DNA of 64,000 nucleotides, taken from NCBI GenBank assembly GCA_033030425.1, contig JAUFSD010000003.1, forward strand, positions 1,922,001 through 1,986,000. Reading direction: 5' to 3'. Below are positions 23,410 to 33,627 of this stretch, in pieces (position 1 is the first letter of the stretch; every line of letters starts with the position of its first letter). Position numbers and translations under genes: made by a program. The DNA is from Verpa conica (taxonomy: Eukaryota; Ascomycota; Pezizomycetes; Pezizales; Morchellaceae). Below the pieces are notes generated by a model. That model saw only the letters and a program-made list of their open reading frames with translations, ran no database searches and was not told the DNA's origin.

Positions 23410-25043
23410 ATGAAGTCCTTCACTGGAGCTCTCTTGGCTTCGGCCTTTGCTGCTATCTCAATTGCCCCCCCAGCACCCCCCAAGCTGACACGAGACCTCC
23501 CCCTCGTGCAATCGAACCAACTCCGGCGTGTTCTTACCCGTGCTGCACTTCTCGGACATGCTGAAAAGCTTCAATCCTTCGCCGACGCCGATCCCCAGAG
23601 AAACCGTGGATTTGGAGGAACGGGCCATAAGTTGACTGTAGATTATATCTACAAGACTTTATCAGCACTAGACTACTACGATGTTTCACTCCAGGAATTT
23701 GAGCTTCTATACGCTGCCGGTGAAGCAACATTCGAGTCGGAGGGTACAAACTTTACCTCGCTGTACTTCACCTATGCTCCTGACAGCAATGGCCCAATTA
23801 CAGCTGAGCTTGTCCCTGTAGCAAACCTCGGCTGCGAACTTGTAAGTTCCACTCTTTATCACCCCCCATCATTAGATTATAAAATACTTACACCAAACAC
23901 CCAGTCCGATTTCCCAGCATCAGTTGCTGGAAAGATCGCATTCATCTCCCGGGGGACCTGCGACTTTGGTCTAAAAACCGCCTACGCCGGAGCGAGCGGA
24001 GCCATAGGAGCCATCATCTACAACAACGTTCCCGGGACCGTCTCCGGCGGAACCCTAGCCTCCCCCTCGCGCCCACAAGGACCCTACGTCCCAGTTGCTT
24101 CAATCTCCCAATCAGATGGTCTCTCACTCCTCGCCGACATTGCCGCAGGCCCCGTCATTGGGACACTGACGATCGACTCAGTGATGGAAAACCGAACCAC
24201 CCACAACGTGATTGCGCAGACCAAGAGCGGCGACCAGAACAACGTTATCGTTACCGGAGGCCACACCGACTCTGTTGGTGCAGGTCCCGGTATCAACGAT
24301 GACGGATCTGGCTCAGTGGGCCTTCTTGAGGTTGCTTTGCAGCTCCCCAAATGGTCCGTCACGAATGCGGTCAGGTTTGCGTTCTGGTCGGCGGAGGAGT
24401 TTGGGCTGGTTGGGTCCGAGACTTATGTGGCTAGCTTGACTGCCGAGGAGCAGGATAAGATTGCGTTGTACCTTAACTTTGATATGATTGCTTCCCCGAA
24501 CTTTGGGTATTTTATCTATGATGGTGATGGTAGCGCGTTTGGTACCGCGGGCCCTGAGGGGTCGGCTCAGATTGAAAAGTTGTTTGAAGATTATTTTGTT
24601 GAGGTTGGGCTTGCGACGGAACCTACTGCGTTCAATGGACGCTCTGATTATGGCCCGTTCCTGGAAGTTGGGATCCCGTCCGGTGGGCTTTTTACTGGTG
24701 CTGAGGGTATCAAAACCGAGGCCCAGGTTGCGCTTTGGGGTGGTCAGGCTAATGAATGGGTATGCATCTATACTCTTGTCTATTCTCGAAAGTGGTATTT
24801 TTACTAATCTTTGTCTTTGAAAAGTACGATCCTGGATATCATAAGTCTACTGATACGATCAAGAACTTGAATGTGGGTGCATGGATTCAAAATATTAAGG
24901 CTGCTGCTCATGCTATTGCCACATATGCTCTCTCAACAGAGGGGATCCCTAAGAGGGTTTCACTTGTGAAGAGGGAGATCAGCCAGAAGCACTCGGAACA
25001 CAACCATGGGTCTAGCTGTGGTGAGGTTGTCTCGGAGCTGTAG
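23410..25043 (+). CDS. Secreted M28 aminopeptidase (aminopeptidase Y type) with PA domain
   Basis: Three exons (23410-23841, 23905-24759, 24825-25043) give 501 residues. A signal peptide (1-18, ALLASAFAAISIA) is followed by a propeptide-like part. A PA domain (about 125-245) includes GKIAFISRGTCDFG. The peptidase core carries the co-catalytic zinc ligands of M28: His264 (GGHTDSVG), Asp276/277 (INDDGSG), the Glu pair Glu308-Glu309 (WSAEEFGLVGS, one acting as base), Asp337 (NFDMI) and His435 (DPGYHKSTDT, made by the last splice). It should remove N-terminal residues from peptides, in the vacuole or secreted; the signal and family fit either. Intron 1 is 63 nt, a multiple of three with no in-frame stop, so retention would insert 21 residues ahead of the PA loop. 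Confidence 0.93.
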
Positions 25044-25572
25044 ATTAGATCCATGGGGAATAGTTTTTATGTATGCATGATGGGGGTGTCTCCTGGGCGT
25101 GCAAATACAGAGTTGGTGTATTTGTGATATAGTTTTGTATTTTAGTTGTGTAATCTCATTCAATTGAAAATTACTTTACCGACAGAAGGAAGAATTCAAA
25201 GTGTTGGCGTCATTTGGTGGATGGGACCTTTAGGGTGTGTGAGTAATCCATGATAAATATCTTCCAAAGGTTCTCCCAAGCTATATTTATACGTTCACTC
25301 TAGACTTGGCATGGAGATTATTATTATTATTTATTTTCTCTATTTTCCTCTCTCTGGAGCAAGAACACAAATGAATCGTACTAATCCAACTATTCCTACA
25401 GTTTGTTCTAGTCTAATATTTGACACTCAGGGCTAGGGCATGTTTACTATTCATTATTAGCATAACCCTGGCCCACCCACGCAGGTTGATAATCCCCGCG
25501 GTCCCCCGCACCCAATCCCCCCCCGCTCAACACATTCTTCAACTTCTATTATACCTACCCAAACCAATCACG
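25044..25572. other. Intergenic (3' flank and promoter)
   Basis: This lies between two plus-strand genes. A T/C-rich stretch (25330-25365) and C-rich leader (25490-25570) precede the oxidoreductase start. No gene is seen. Confidence 0.5.
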
Positions 25573-26895
25573 ATGTCTATAAACGTTGCTATTCTTGGCT
25601 ATGGCTTCTCCGCCAAAGTCTTCCACATCCCATTCATCACAAACACCCCCGGCTTGACCCTCCACTCAATTGTCCAGCGCTCGCCCTCTGCCACAAACTC
25701 AGCATCGCAAGACCACCCCACGGTCAGAACCTACACCAACACCGCAGAGCTCTACGCGTCCCCGGACTCGAGTGAAATATCCGTAGTGATTGTAACCACC
25801 AGCAATAATACTCATTTCTCGTACTCCAAGGAAGCACTCGAGAATGGCAAAAACGTTGTTGTCGAAAAACCATTCACCACATCCTCCAAGGAAGCCGACG
25901 AACTCATTGCACTCTCTGAAAAAACCGGCAAGATCCTTACTGTATTCCAAAGTTAATCTCCCCCTTCTCTCACCACTATTATAAAAAAAAAAATAAAAAC
26001 CTAACTTACTCCCTACTATAGACCGCCGGTTCGATTCAGATTTCTTGAGTCTTCGCGCTCTCTTATCTGCCTCGCCATCCCCATTAGGAAAACTCGTCTC
26101 TCTAGAATCCCACTACGACCGCTTCAAGCCCGTCGAGTCCTCGCAGTCCGAAGCCCGCGCCTGGAAAAGAGAGCAGTCATACGGCAACGGAACACTGTGG
26201 GATCTAGGAACACATCTTATCGACCAGGCACTCACGCTGTTTGGACTACCTGCTCGGGTATTTGGGCAGATTCGCGACGAACGTGGCGCTAGTAATAACC
26301 CATCTGCGACGTGGGGAGAAGATGGATATGTTGATGATTTCTTTGAGGCCACGCTTTATTATAATGGTGAAGAGGGGAAGCGGGGGTTTGTGGTGCGCCT
26401 CGAGGCGAGCACTCAGTCGTTGAGGGAGAAGCAAGTGAGGTTTATTGTTAGAGGGACAGAAGGGGGATGGGTTAAGGTAGGTTTCTCTCTCTCTCTCTTT
26501 CTCTCTCTGTGATTTCTAGGTGAAGGAAAGCTAACGGTGATAAGTATCATCTTGACCCGCAAGAGGATCAATTGAAGGCTGGATTATTGCCTACTGCGGC
26601 GGAATTTGGGGTTGAAGATGAAGATATCCATGGTCCCCTCTCCATTCTCTGCTTTAATACATATATTCCATGAGCTAACATCCTACCAGGTACATTTATA
26701 ACCCCCGATGGAACAGCCACCAAAACTCCCTCGCAAAAAGGAAACTACGGCAAATTCTACTCCAACCTGGTATCCGCCATCAAGTTAGAAAAACAACTTG
26801 TCGTTAAGCCCCAAGAGGCTGCTGATGTTATACGGATGGTAGAATTGGTTGGGGAAAGTAACCGACAAGGAAAGGTATTGGATGTCAAACGATAA
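25573..26895 (+). CDS. Gfo/Idh/MocA-family NAD(P)-dependent oxidoreductase
   Basis: Four exons (25573-25951, 26022-26476, 26545-26632, 26690-26895) give 375 residues. The start is the ATG that begins directly before the Rossmann strand: VAILGYGFSAKVFH with the G-x-G-x-x-x-x motif. The family hallmark EKP (VVVEKPF, about residues 97-103) is present and supplies the catalytic-site lysine and cofactor contacts. The C-terminal half has NRRFDSDF, a WDLGTHLIDQAL helix (the histidine of the second family motif) and the beta-sheet end. It probably oxidises or reduces a sugar, polyol or similar small molecule in the cytosol; the substrate cannot be told. Splice sites are GT-AG; the first donor (GTTAAT) and third donor (GTCCCC) are weak but are the only ones that keep the frame. 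Confidence 0.85.
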
Positions 26896-27323
26896 AGAGC
26901 CTATAGATAAATTTCATTGCCATTACTAGAATACCCAAGTTTGAGGGGAGGGCTACAGCTAAGGTATGCTGGTCTACCAATTCAAAAAAAAAAAAAAGAA
27001 GTCCATCTCGGCAAGTCAAGTTAAGAATTGAATCAAAAGAGCAAATGTGATTTTTATTCTTTGCACTGAGGTACTTCCAAAAGCCTTTTTGTTGTGAGTT
27101 TTAAAGAAAAAGAGCTTTTGAATATAAAACCCATACAGATATCCCCCAAAGCCAAATAAACGCCATCTCCTCTCAAAACCCCCCCAATACCAGCTGGGTT
27201 CCCCCTCCCCCTCCCCCTCTACGCCTAACAATATGCTACTGCATCACCACTACACCCCACCAGATAAGATCAGCTACCAATTTACACAACCAGAGAAGAA
27301 GCAAAACAGCAATCAAGGAATCC
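26896..27323. other. Convergent 3' flank
   Basis: The 3' ends of the oxidoreductase (plus) and the small secreted protein (minus) face each other. It contains poly-A (26983-26996) and a repeated CCCCCT tract (27204-27221). No gene is seen. Confidence 0.5.
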
Positions 27324-27722
27324 TTACATCTTCCTACAGCACTCATTACAATCACCCCAGAAAGTACTTGAGTCCTCAGGGCTCCATATCCTATTACAAT
27401 CCTCCTGACACAACAACAGAGCGCTAAGCCTTGATTTATTCGACTCAGACTTCGACACATTCGCCTGCTGCATAGGTTTCTGATATTTCACTCCCCACGA
27501 AAACATTGCCCGCTGCGGCATTTCGTTGTCTTTCGCGACTAGATAGCCAACGCCCCCTATATTAGTCAGACAAAACTGTTAACCCCCCATAACAATTTTT
27601 ATTTATTTATTCAAGAACTTACTACTAGAGTGCTTATAAGTTGGCATTCCTCGCCTCGACGGCGGTAGCGCAGTAACACAGATCGCGAAAATAAGACACG
27701 AGAGGAATAATATGAACCGCAT
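27324..27722 (-). CDS. Small secreted cysteine-rich protein (effector-like)
   Basis: The function is not recognised. Two exons (27722-27623 and 27556-27324) make a 110-residue product; the intron has GTAAGT and a TAATATAG end. Residues 1-19 are a textbook signal peptide (FILFLSCLIFAICVTALP), followed at once by a PPSRRG site that a Kex2-type protease could cut. The mature part is polar, and five cysteines lie in the last 28 residues at 83, 87, 103, 106 and 107, spaced C-x3-C-x15-C-x2-C-C. A TATA-like element lies 123-129 bases upstream. Size, signal and terminal cysteine cluster fit secreted effectors or antimicrobial-type proteins of fungi, which is inference. An odd number of cysteines leaves one free or supports dimerisation. 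Confidence 0.6.
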
Positions 27723-27844
27723 ATTGAAGTTTTTCAGTAATGATAAAGAGGAGGGGGGGGTCGACGTCAAGTTGACCAGAGTACGTGTAGAGACTGCGAC
27801 TTTCAAAATCTGCAATTACCTTCATCTGTAGGTAGTAACTCCTC

Positions 27845-27851
27845 TTTTATA
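27845..27851 (-). promoter_or_regulatory. TATA-like box of the small secreted protein gene
   Basis: On the minus strand the bases read TATAAAA within GTTTATAAAAGAGG, 123-129 bases before the start codon at 27722, a normal distance for a short leader. Confidence 0.35.
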
Positions 27852-28404
27852 AACAATCCCCTCCCCCCCGCCATTGTATCCTGGCTCGTTTCAGTGCTCA
27901 CTTGATCTACCCCGCGATAATAAGGTAAACCGGGTAAGAGGTCCGGCTCATCTGGAAGTAAGTCCTTCAGGAAAAATAATTTCGGAAAGTTTCCAGTACC
28001 TGTTCGATTTTTGCCGGCTGCTCGGATCCCGGGCCGTCTACGTCTAGGACTCGGCGGAAAGGATCCCGCATATAATAATTTATATCCTTCTCCCCCCCCC
28101 AATCATTAAGTTAATTCTTGAAAACTTTGGGATGAAGATTGTATGTTACTAGAACCGTCCATAAAGATAAATAAATAAATAGAAAATATTGCTAGAACAC
28201 CCCCACGGTGAGTCTCGTATACACTATTGACCTCGCGCATTTTAACGAAAGATAAACCATCCCCCCCCCACAAACGCCTTTAATCCTCACCCTAAAATAT
28301 AACACATCAACTCCCCATCCATGTCCCCCCAGAACCATAATTCTGGGCCTTTCCCCCCGGACTCCCTCCCTTCCTTCCGAACCCCACAAAATCCTCCCTC
28401 CCGC

Positions 28405-28719
28405 CTACATCACACTATCTTTCTCTTCGTCTCTCGACCGCATAGCCATCGCTAGAACCGTCCTAAGCTTATATGTAAAGAAAGCGACGAGGCACGCGAG
28501 GGAAAGGAAAATAAGGACGATAAGCGCTATTACGTAGCTATACACAAACCACAACTATTATCAAACTGTGAAAAACTTTATAAAATGGTGAGGGAGTGGT
28601 TGGTTGGGGGGGGGGGTGAAATCTAGATAACCAGTTTTATTTTATTTTAATATATCAGCCTTAGATAGTAGAGGAGAATATATATATACGGTGTAAGAAT
28701 AGATATAAGCACATACCAT
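28405..28719 (-). CDS. Possible 50-residue single-pass membrane micropeptide
   Basis: This is a tentative model. An ATG at 28719-28717 is directly followed by a GTATGT donor; splicing to 28554-28405 gives 50 residues. The peptide has one strong hydrophobic segment (about residues 8-27, VIALIVLIFLSLACLVAFF) then a basic/acidic tail (YKLRTVLAMAMRSRDEEKD). Support is the consensus donor, the AG acceptor and an amphipathic design typical of tiny membrane proteins. Against it: the intron is 162 nt, longer than others in the window, the start exon encodes only Met, and no homologue is recognised. It could instead be the last exon of a longer gene whose other exons I cannot see. Confidence 0.3.
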
Positions 28720-29710
28720 GAAGGTTCTAGAAGGTAAGATGATGCACAAGGTGGTATGTATTACTTTGATTGCATTTTTTTTTTAAAAAAAAATAAAAAG
28801 TTGTTAAAATAGAGGTTCGGACAAACAGGGGTTAATTAATTCTCCTTCTGGTTGTATAGAGTATAGTCGAGTCTACTCTACAGAAAAAGAAAAAAAATTA
28901 ATTAATCTCAAACTAACCCTCAACAGGTCCTTGCTAACCTAACTAGTAGATTATAGAGTATGGTATGATAAACTTACACAATACGTCTCGATCCCAGTGG
29001 CAAAAACACGTTTGCGGGTGGTAAAGAAACAGTAGGCTTGATCTTTTGACGAACTAAGGCGGACCGAGGACCTAAAACTCACAATATGAAAAGTCAAAGA
29101 ACCATCAGTATTCTCTCCCCCCTCTCTAAGCTAACAAAAGAATCCGTTCACTAACTTATCTATGTTTCCCCTCCTCCCTCCAACGCAGGTACAATCGAAA
29201 GACACGCTACGTATGAAGTGAGTTGGCGTTTTGAATGAAGACCGACCCTGCAGAAAATATTCGTGTGACAGCGGGCCTACCCACCGCTGGGGGGGGGGTA
29301 CTTTTTATAGGATTGGGTGGGTGTTTGCTGTCGAATGGGATCGCGAATCTGCGATTAAGGTCTATGGTCCGTGCTCCAGCCCGAACCCGGGGATACATGC
29401 TCTACAGGGTATGACAAAACGGTCGTGGTTGAAATTCCAATCGTAAAGCAGGTAGGCGATTGTTCGATCACTTTGCTGCATTAGGAGTGGCCTGTGACCC
29501 CTGCCCGATAACATTGCATTGAACAGCCATTGAGCATTGAGTGATGAGCTGGTCCCGAGTCTCTGCAGCTACCCGAGAGCTTAACCACGGGTAAATATTC
29601 CGCTATGTAGGTAGCCAAAGGGACGATTTATTCAAAGCCTTATAAAATATCAAATAGTTCATTCATTCCTTACGTATCACTTTACACTAAAAATACATTT
29701 CTACCCTTCT
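28720..29710. other. AT-rich intergenic region
   Basis: Long A/T runs (28776-28800, 28885-28905). A minus-strand TATA-like box (TATAAAAAG) sits near 29303-29311. A frame open for about 50 codons at 28965-29130 on the minus strand lacks any ATG, so no gene is called. Confidence 0.45.
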
Positions 29711-32292
29711 CTACTCCCCTCTCCGACTCCACTGATGTTTCTCCACCCCCTTCCTCTCCTTTTCCTCATAAAGCGCCTTTGCAAGCTGCTTATACAAGAA
29801 TCTTGTCCCTCCGTGGAAGTTAATACTGTGATCGCTATCCGTGAACCACTGTACCTTCATCTTCTCCGGTGACACACCCGCAACCATAAGTGTATCTGTG
29901 AGTGCTGCGCTATTCTGGAAATGGACATTATCATCACCAGTACCATGCTGAACCAGGAATCCGCCTGCGATGTTTTTGAAGCCATCGGACTTGGTAACAG
30001 CTGACTCAGTGTAACCTGCGCGATTGTCGGTGAGAGTACCCATATAGCGTTCGGTGTACATTGTGTCGTAGAAACGCCAGTCGGATACGGGAGCAGTAAT
30101 CTATACTTCTATCAGTGACCCATCATAAGAAAGGTGGTGGGAGAAACTTACTAAGCCAAGAGAAAACGCTCCACTATCAAGCTCCAAAACCTTGCTTGTT
30201 AAATACCCCCCATAACTCCATCCCCAGATTGCAATCTTCTTTTCATCGACGTAACGCTTCTTTGCCCACTGTTGCGCTGCCCAAACTTGATCTTGTGCTT
30301 CTAACTTTCCAAGCTGTCTGTTTACAAGTGTCCTAAACGCTCTTCCCTTATATCCAGTCCCACGGTTGTCAACAGAGAGGATTATGTAATTCAGTTCCGG
30401 GTCACTAGTAATATACGAATTCCAACCGACATTGGTTCTGAACGTCTTTGCCGTTTCTTGAGAACCGGGGCCACCGTAGATATCGAAGAGAACAGGGTAT
30501 TTCTTCTGTGGGTTGAAGTTGGGGGGGAGGTATTCGACTACATTTAATTCATACCCATCGGGGTGCTTGAGGGTGCTCCATGATACAGTCGGGAGATTGA
30601 ATGCTGCCAGTTTCGTTTTAAGGGCTGCATTATCGTTGATGGTCTTGACTGCCACGCTGGTGCTATTAACAGAATATAGTTTCTGATAAGGTACATCGGG
30701 GCCGTTGTAAGAGAGGATGTAGTACGCTCCTCCGCTTGAGAATGAGGCCGCCCAGTATCCATCTTTCCTTGTATCCACAAGTGCCTTTTTGCCTTTTCCA
30801 TCCAGGCCGACTGAATACAGATGGCGTTCTGTAGAGTCGCGCTCGGTGGAGAGGTAATAAACAACGTTCCGTGAGACGTCGACCTTAACAATCGAGGTAA
30901 CTTCAAAATTTCCAGATGTAAGTGCGACTGGAGAGCCACCAGAAACTGGGTAGAGGTAGAGATGGGCGTATCCAGTGTGGTCTGAGAGATCAATATACGA
31001 GGGAGTTGAAAGGCCAGGGATGTCTATTTGTAGCACAAGTCAGTATGGATGGATAGCACATGTTCTAGGATTAGGGGTGTTACATTGAATAGCAAGGTTG
31101 TTATCAAGCCACCCATCTTTCCCATCTCTCTCCCGTACCACACTAGTCTCTCCGCTTTCGACATCAACGAGGATCAACTTCTCAAGGTTCTGGACTCTAT
31201 TCATAGTACGGAAGATAACGGCCTCATGTTTCTCGGCAACCCAAGCGACCTCCGTAATCAGTAGGTCTTCCGGGGCGAAGGATTCAAATTCGATGTTTTT
31301 AGGTCCGGCACCAAGGTCTGAGAGGTTAAGGAGGTGGAAAGTTACAGTAGGATTTGTCTCGCCAACTTTTGGATAGCGAATATCGAGTTCCTCGGGGTAT
31401 GGAGGAGCGGTTGATTGGGAGGCCATATAGTAAGGCACAGTGTATGTTGGTACACCAGTCTCATTAAAGCGGAGGAATGCAAGATACTCGCCATCTGGTG
31501 AAAACCACAGAACTTTTGTATCACCATAAATCTCTACGAAGTGTTAGTTTAACCAATAATCGAAATTTGGACAGGCATTGAGAAACTTACCCTCCTCATA
31601 GACCCAATCTGGAACACCATTAAATACGTCTACCCCACCATCATCCGTAACTTGTGTGACAGTGCCATTAACCCATAAAAACAGATTATTTCCCTTCACA
31701 AACGCAATGCTATCTCCTACACTGTTCCATCCTGCATACTGTATATCCCCCGCTTGGTCCTCTATAAGGGGCACCAAAGTTTTACTCGCTCGGTTGAAAA
31801 CATAGTAGTCGGCAAAAAACGAATACCTATACTGTTTCGTATAGTTCGCAGAGAACAACACATTGTTTCGTGAAGGCTGAATGTAGTAGTCATAGAAATT
31901 ACTACCCAAATCACCTAGATCTGCGGTATCTACGAATGTCTCGTTCGTGCCAGAGATGATGTTGGAAAATACTAGAGAACCAGTTTCAGGGTCTTGGATA
32001 ACGTAGGTCCCATCGATGGAGTCAGAGACCCATTGAAGGGAAGTACGCGATACTGAGTAGTTTCCGGAGAAGGCATCAGCAAAGGTTACAAGCTTGCCTG
32101 TGTTGTGGGTTGTGGTTTCTACGGGGGCGGCATTTGCTGAGTTTATTGCAAGACTGAAAACCAACGCCCCGAGGGATGAAAACGAGAACTAGATTAATAG
32201 CTAGTCAGCCTGTAATTGAAGTTATCTTTTGAATCCGTTACGAGCTCCGTGGGCAGAGGGTCCATATGGAAGCTATGAGTACTGACCTTCAT
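29711..32292 (-). CDS. dpp4: Secreted dipeptidyl peptidase IV (S9B)
   Basis: Five exons (32292-32287, 32188-31591, 31533-31084, 31023-30152, 30100-29711) give 771 residues, the usual DPP IV length. Exon 1 is only six bases (Met-Lys); joining it to exon 2 creates the signal peptide (residues 1-24, [20 protein letters not shown]). Residues ~40-500 are the beta-propeller with the DWVYEEE glutamates (made across the exon 2/3 junction) that bind the substrate N-terminus. The C-terminal alpha/beta-hydrolase has Ser621 (GWSYGG), Asp698/699 (HGTGDDNVH) and His733 (DSDHSI). It removes X-Pro or X-Ala dipeptides from peptide N-termini outside the cell. The gene heads a proteolytic stretch with a calpain and an S28 peptidase on the same strand. 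Only the tiny first exon is uncertain. Confidence 0.93.
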
Positions 32293-33627
32293 CTTGAAGT
32301 CCTATCGTGATTAAAGATAGATTCCCAACGCTCACTGAACTAAGACCCAATTGCCCGTGAAAGCTATCTTGTCAAGTCCGAACGGAGTGCGGATTGAACA
32401 AAAAACCATAAACAGAGCACGAAGACATCCTGGCTTTTATTCCATTCCAAATACACAATTGAGGACTCAATGAGGAGTTCCCCGAATGAGAAAAAAGAAT
32501 ACAAGCTGCGGGCTCCGTGGTCAAGAACCAGTTGAGAGCAGCTTACCTTCCCAAAACAGCGAGCTCCTCCGATGAATATCTTGCCAAGGACTCACGGACA
32601 GATGCAGACGGGCCACTCGCTCGCGTGCTGAAAAACGAAGATGGTTTAATTTCCCGTATCTAAGACTGCGTGCATACAAACTATCGCTAGGTGCTAGGGT
32701 TATGTGGTAGATCAAGATGTTATTCCTGGGTAGGGAGGGACAGGAAGGTGTTGGGAGAGGAGAGTCGTCGTTATCGCTCATCTCCGCGTCTGGGTCTGGT
32801 GGTTTGTGGGGATTGCCGATCGCGTCACTTGTGGAGAGTATTTGCGTGTCTTGCCAAGAATCTCCACGTGAAGACTCCGGCTAGATAGCCTACTTATCTA
32901 TAGATGTAACGAGTAAGTCGACTACACAGTATTAGAGAGGGGTAGGCTGCTGGGTTTTTCTAAGAGATCTTTGGCCGGACAGAGAGTAGCAGCCAGATTG
33001 TTATCTAATAAATAGAGAGAGCTGTGATATAACACAAACTAAGTTGCTATTCAATATATTAAAGCCAATTCTCTAGTGAAAAGGAGCGAACTCTAGAAAT
33101 CTAGTAGATTACGTGGACTACTCAATCCACTGGGGAGCTTCGTAGATACCACTAATGCTTAATTGTTGGTGCAACTCTTTATATTGGATGTTCTTCTCTA
33201 GAGCTTTTAGGCTTGGCCTTTTATGCTTGCTAAAAGATTATGGGATGCTGATCCTTATATATAGAAATGACTCGAAACAACATTAAGTCCCTGCAAGATG
33301 GTTGTGGTAACAAGGGAACTGAGCTTTAAGAAGTTTATTCACCCCAAAACGATCTCACAGCTTTCCGAGACACTACTGATAATAACTCTACTATATCCCA
33401 ATTATTCTCGGGTGATTTCTCAAGAGTTAGAAGCCCGGAAGAGTAATAAATCACTATTTCCTCAAAAAATAATAATCTTGACTTATCTTGTCATGGCTCG
33501 AGTATGAATCTCGTAAATGGGAACTATGAATTTATCTAGATAATTCTTTTAACAATGTTCATTATCCCATACAAACCGCCTAGGAACTAATCTACCCCCA
33601 ATTCCTTTAACCCTTTGTATTCACTGC
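32293..33627. other. Intergenic between DPP IV and calpain
   Basis: DPP IV promoter followed by AT-rich sequence (32900-33600). A minus-strand frame at 32521-32781 (86 codons) lies within the promoter and is not supported by other evidence. An AACCCTAG motif (minus, near 32695-32702) is present. Nothing else is recognised. Confidence 0.45.

Noticed and set aside
28965..29130. Open minus-strand frame of about 50 codons with plausible protein-like sequence and an upstream TATA-like box
   Set aside because: There is no ATG in frame and no exon that could supply one; kept only as a note.
32521..32781. 86-codon minus-strand frame upstream of DPP IV
   Set aside because: It lies in the DPP IV promoter and shows no motif, homology or splicing evidence.
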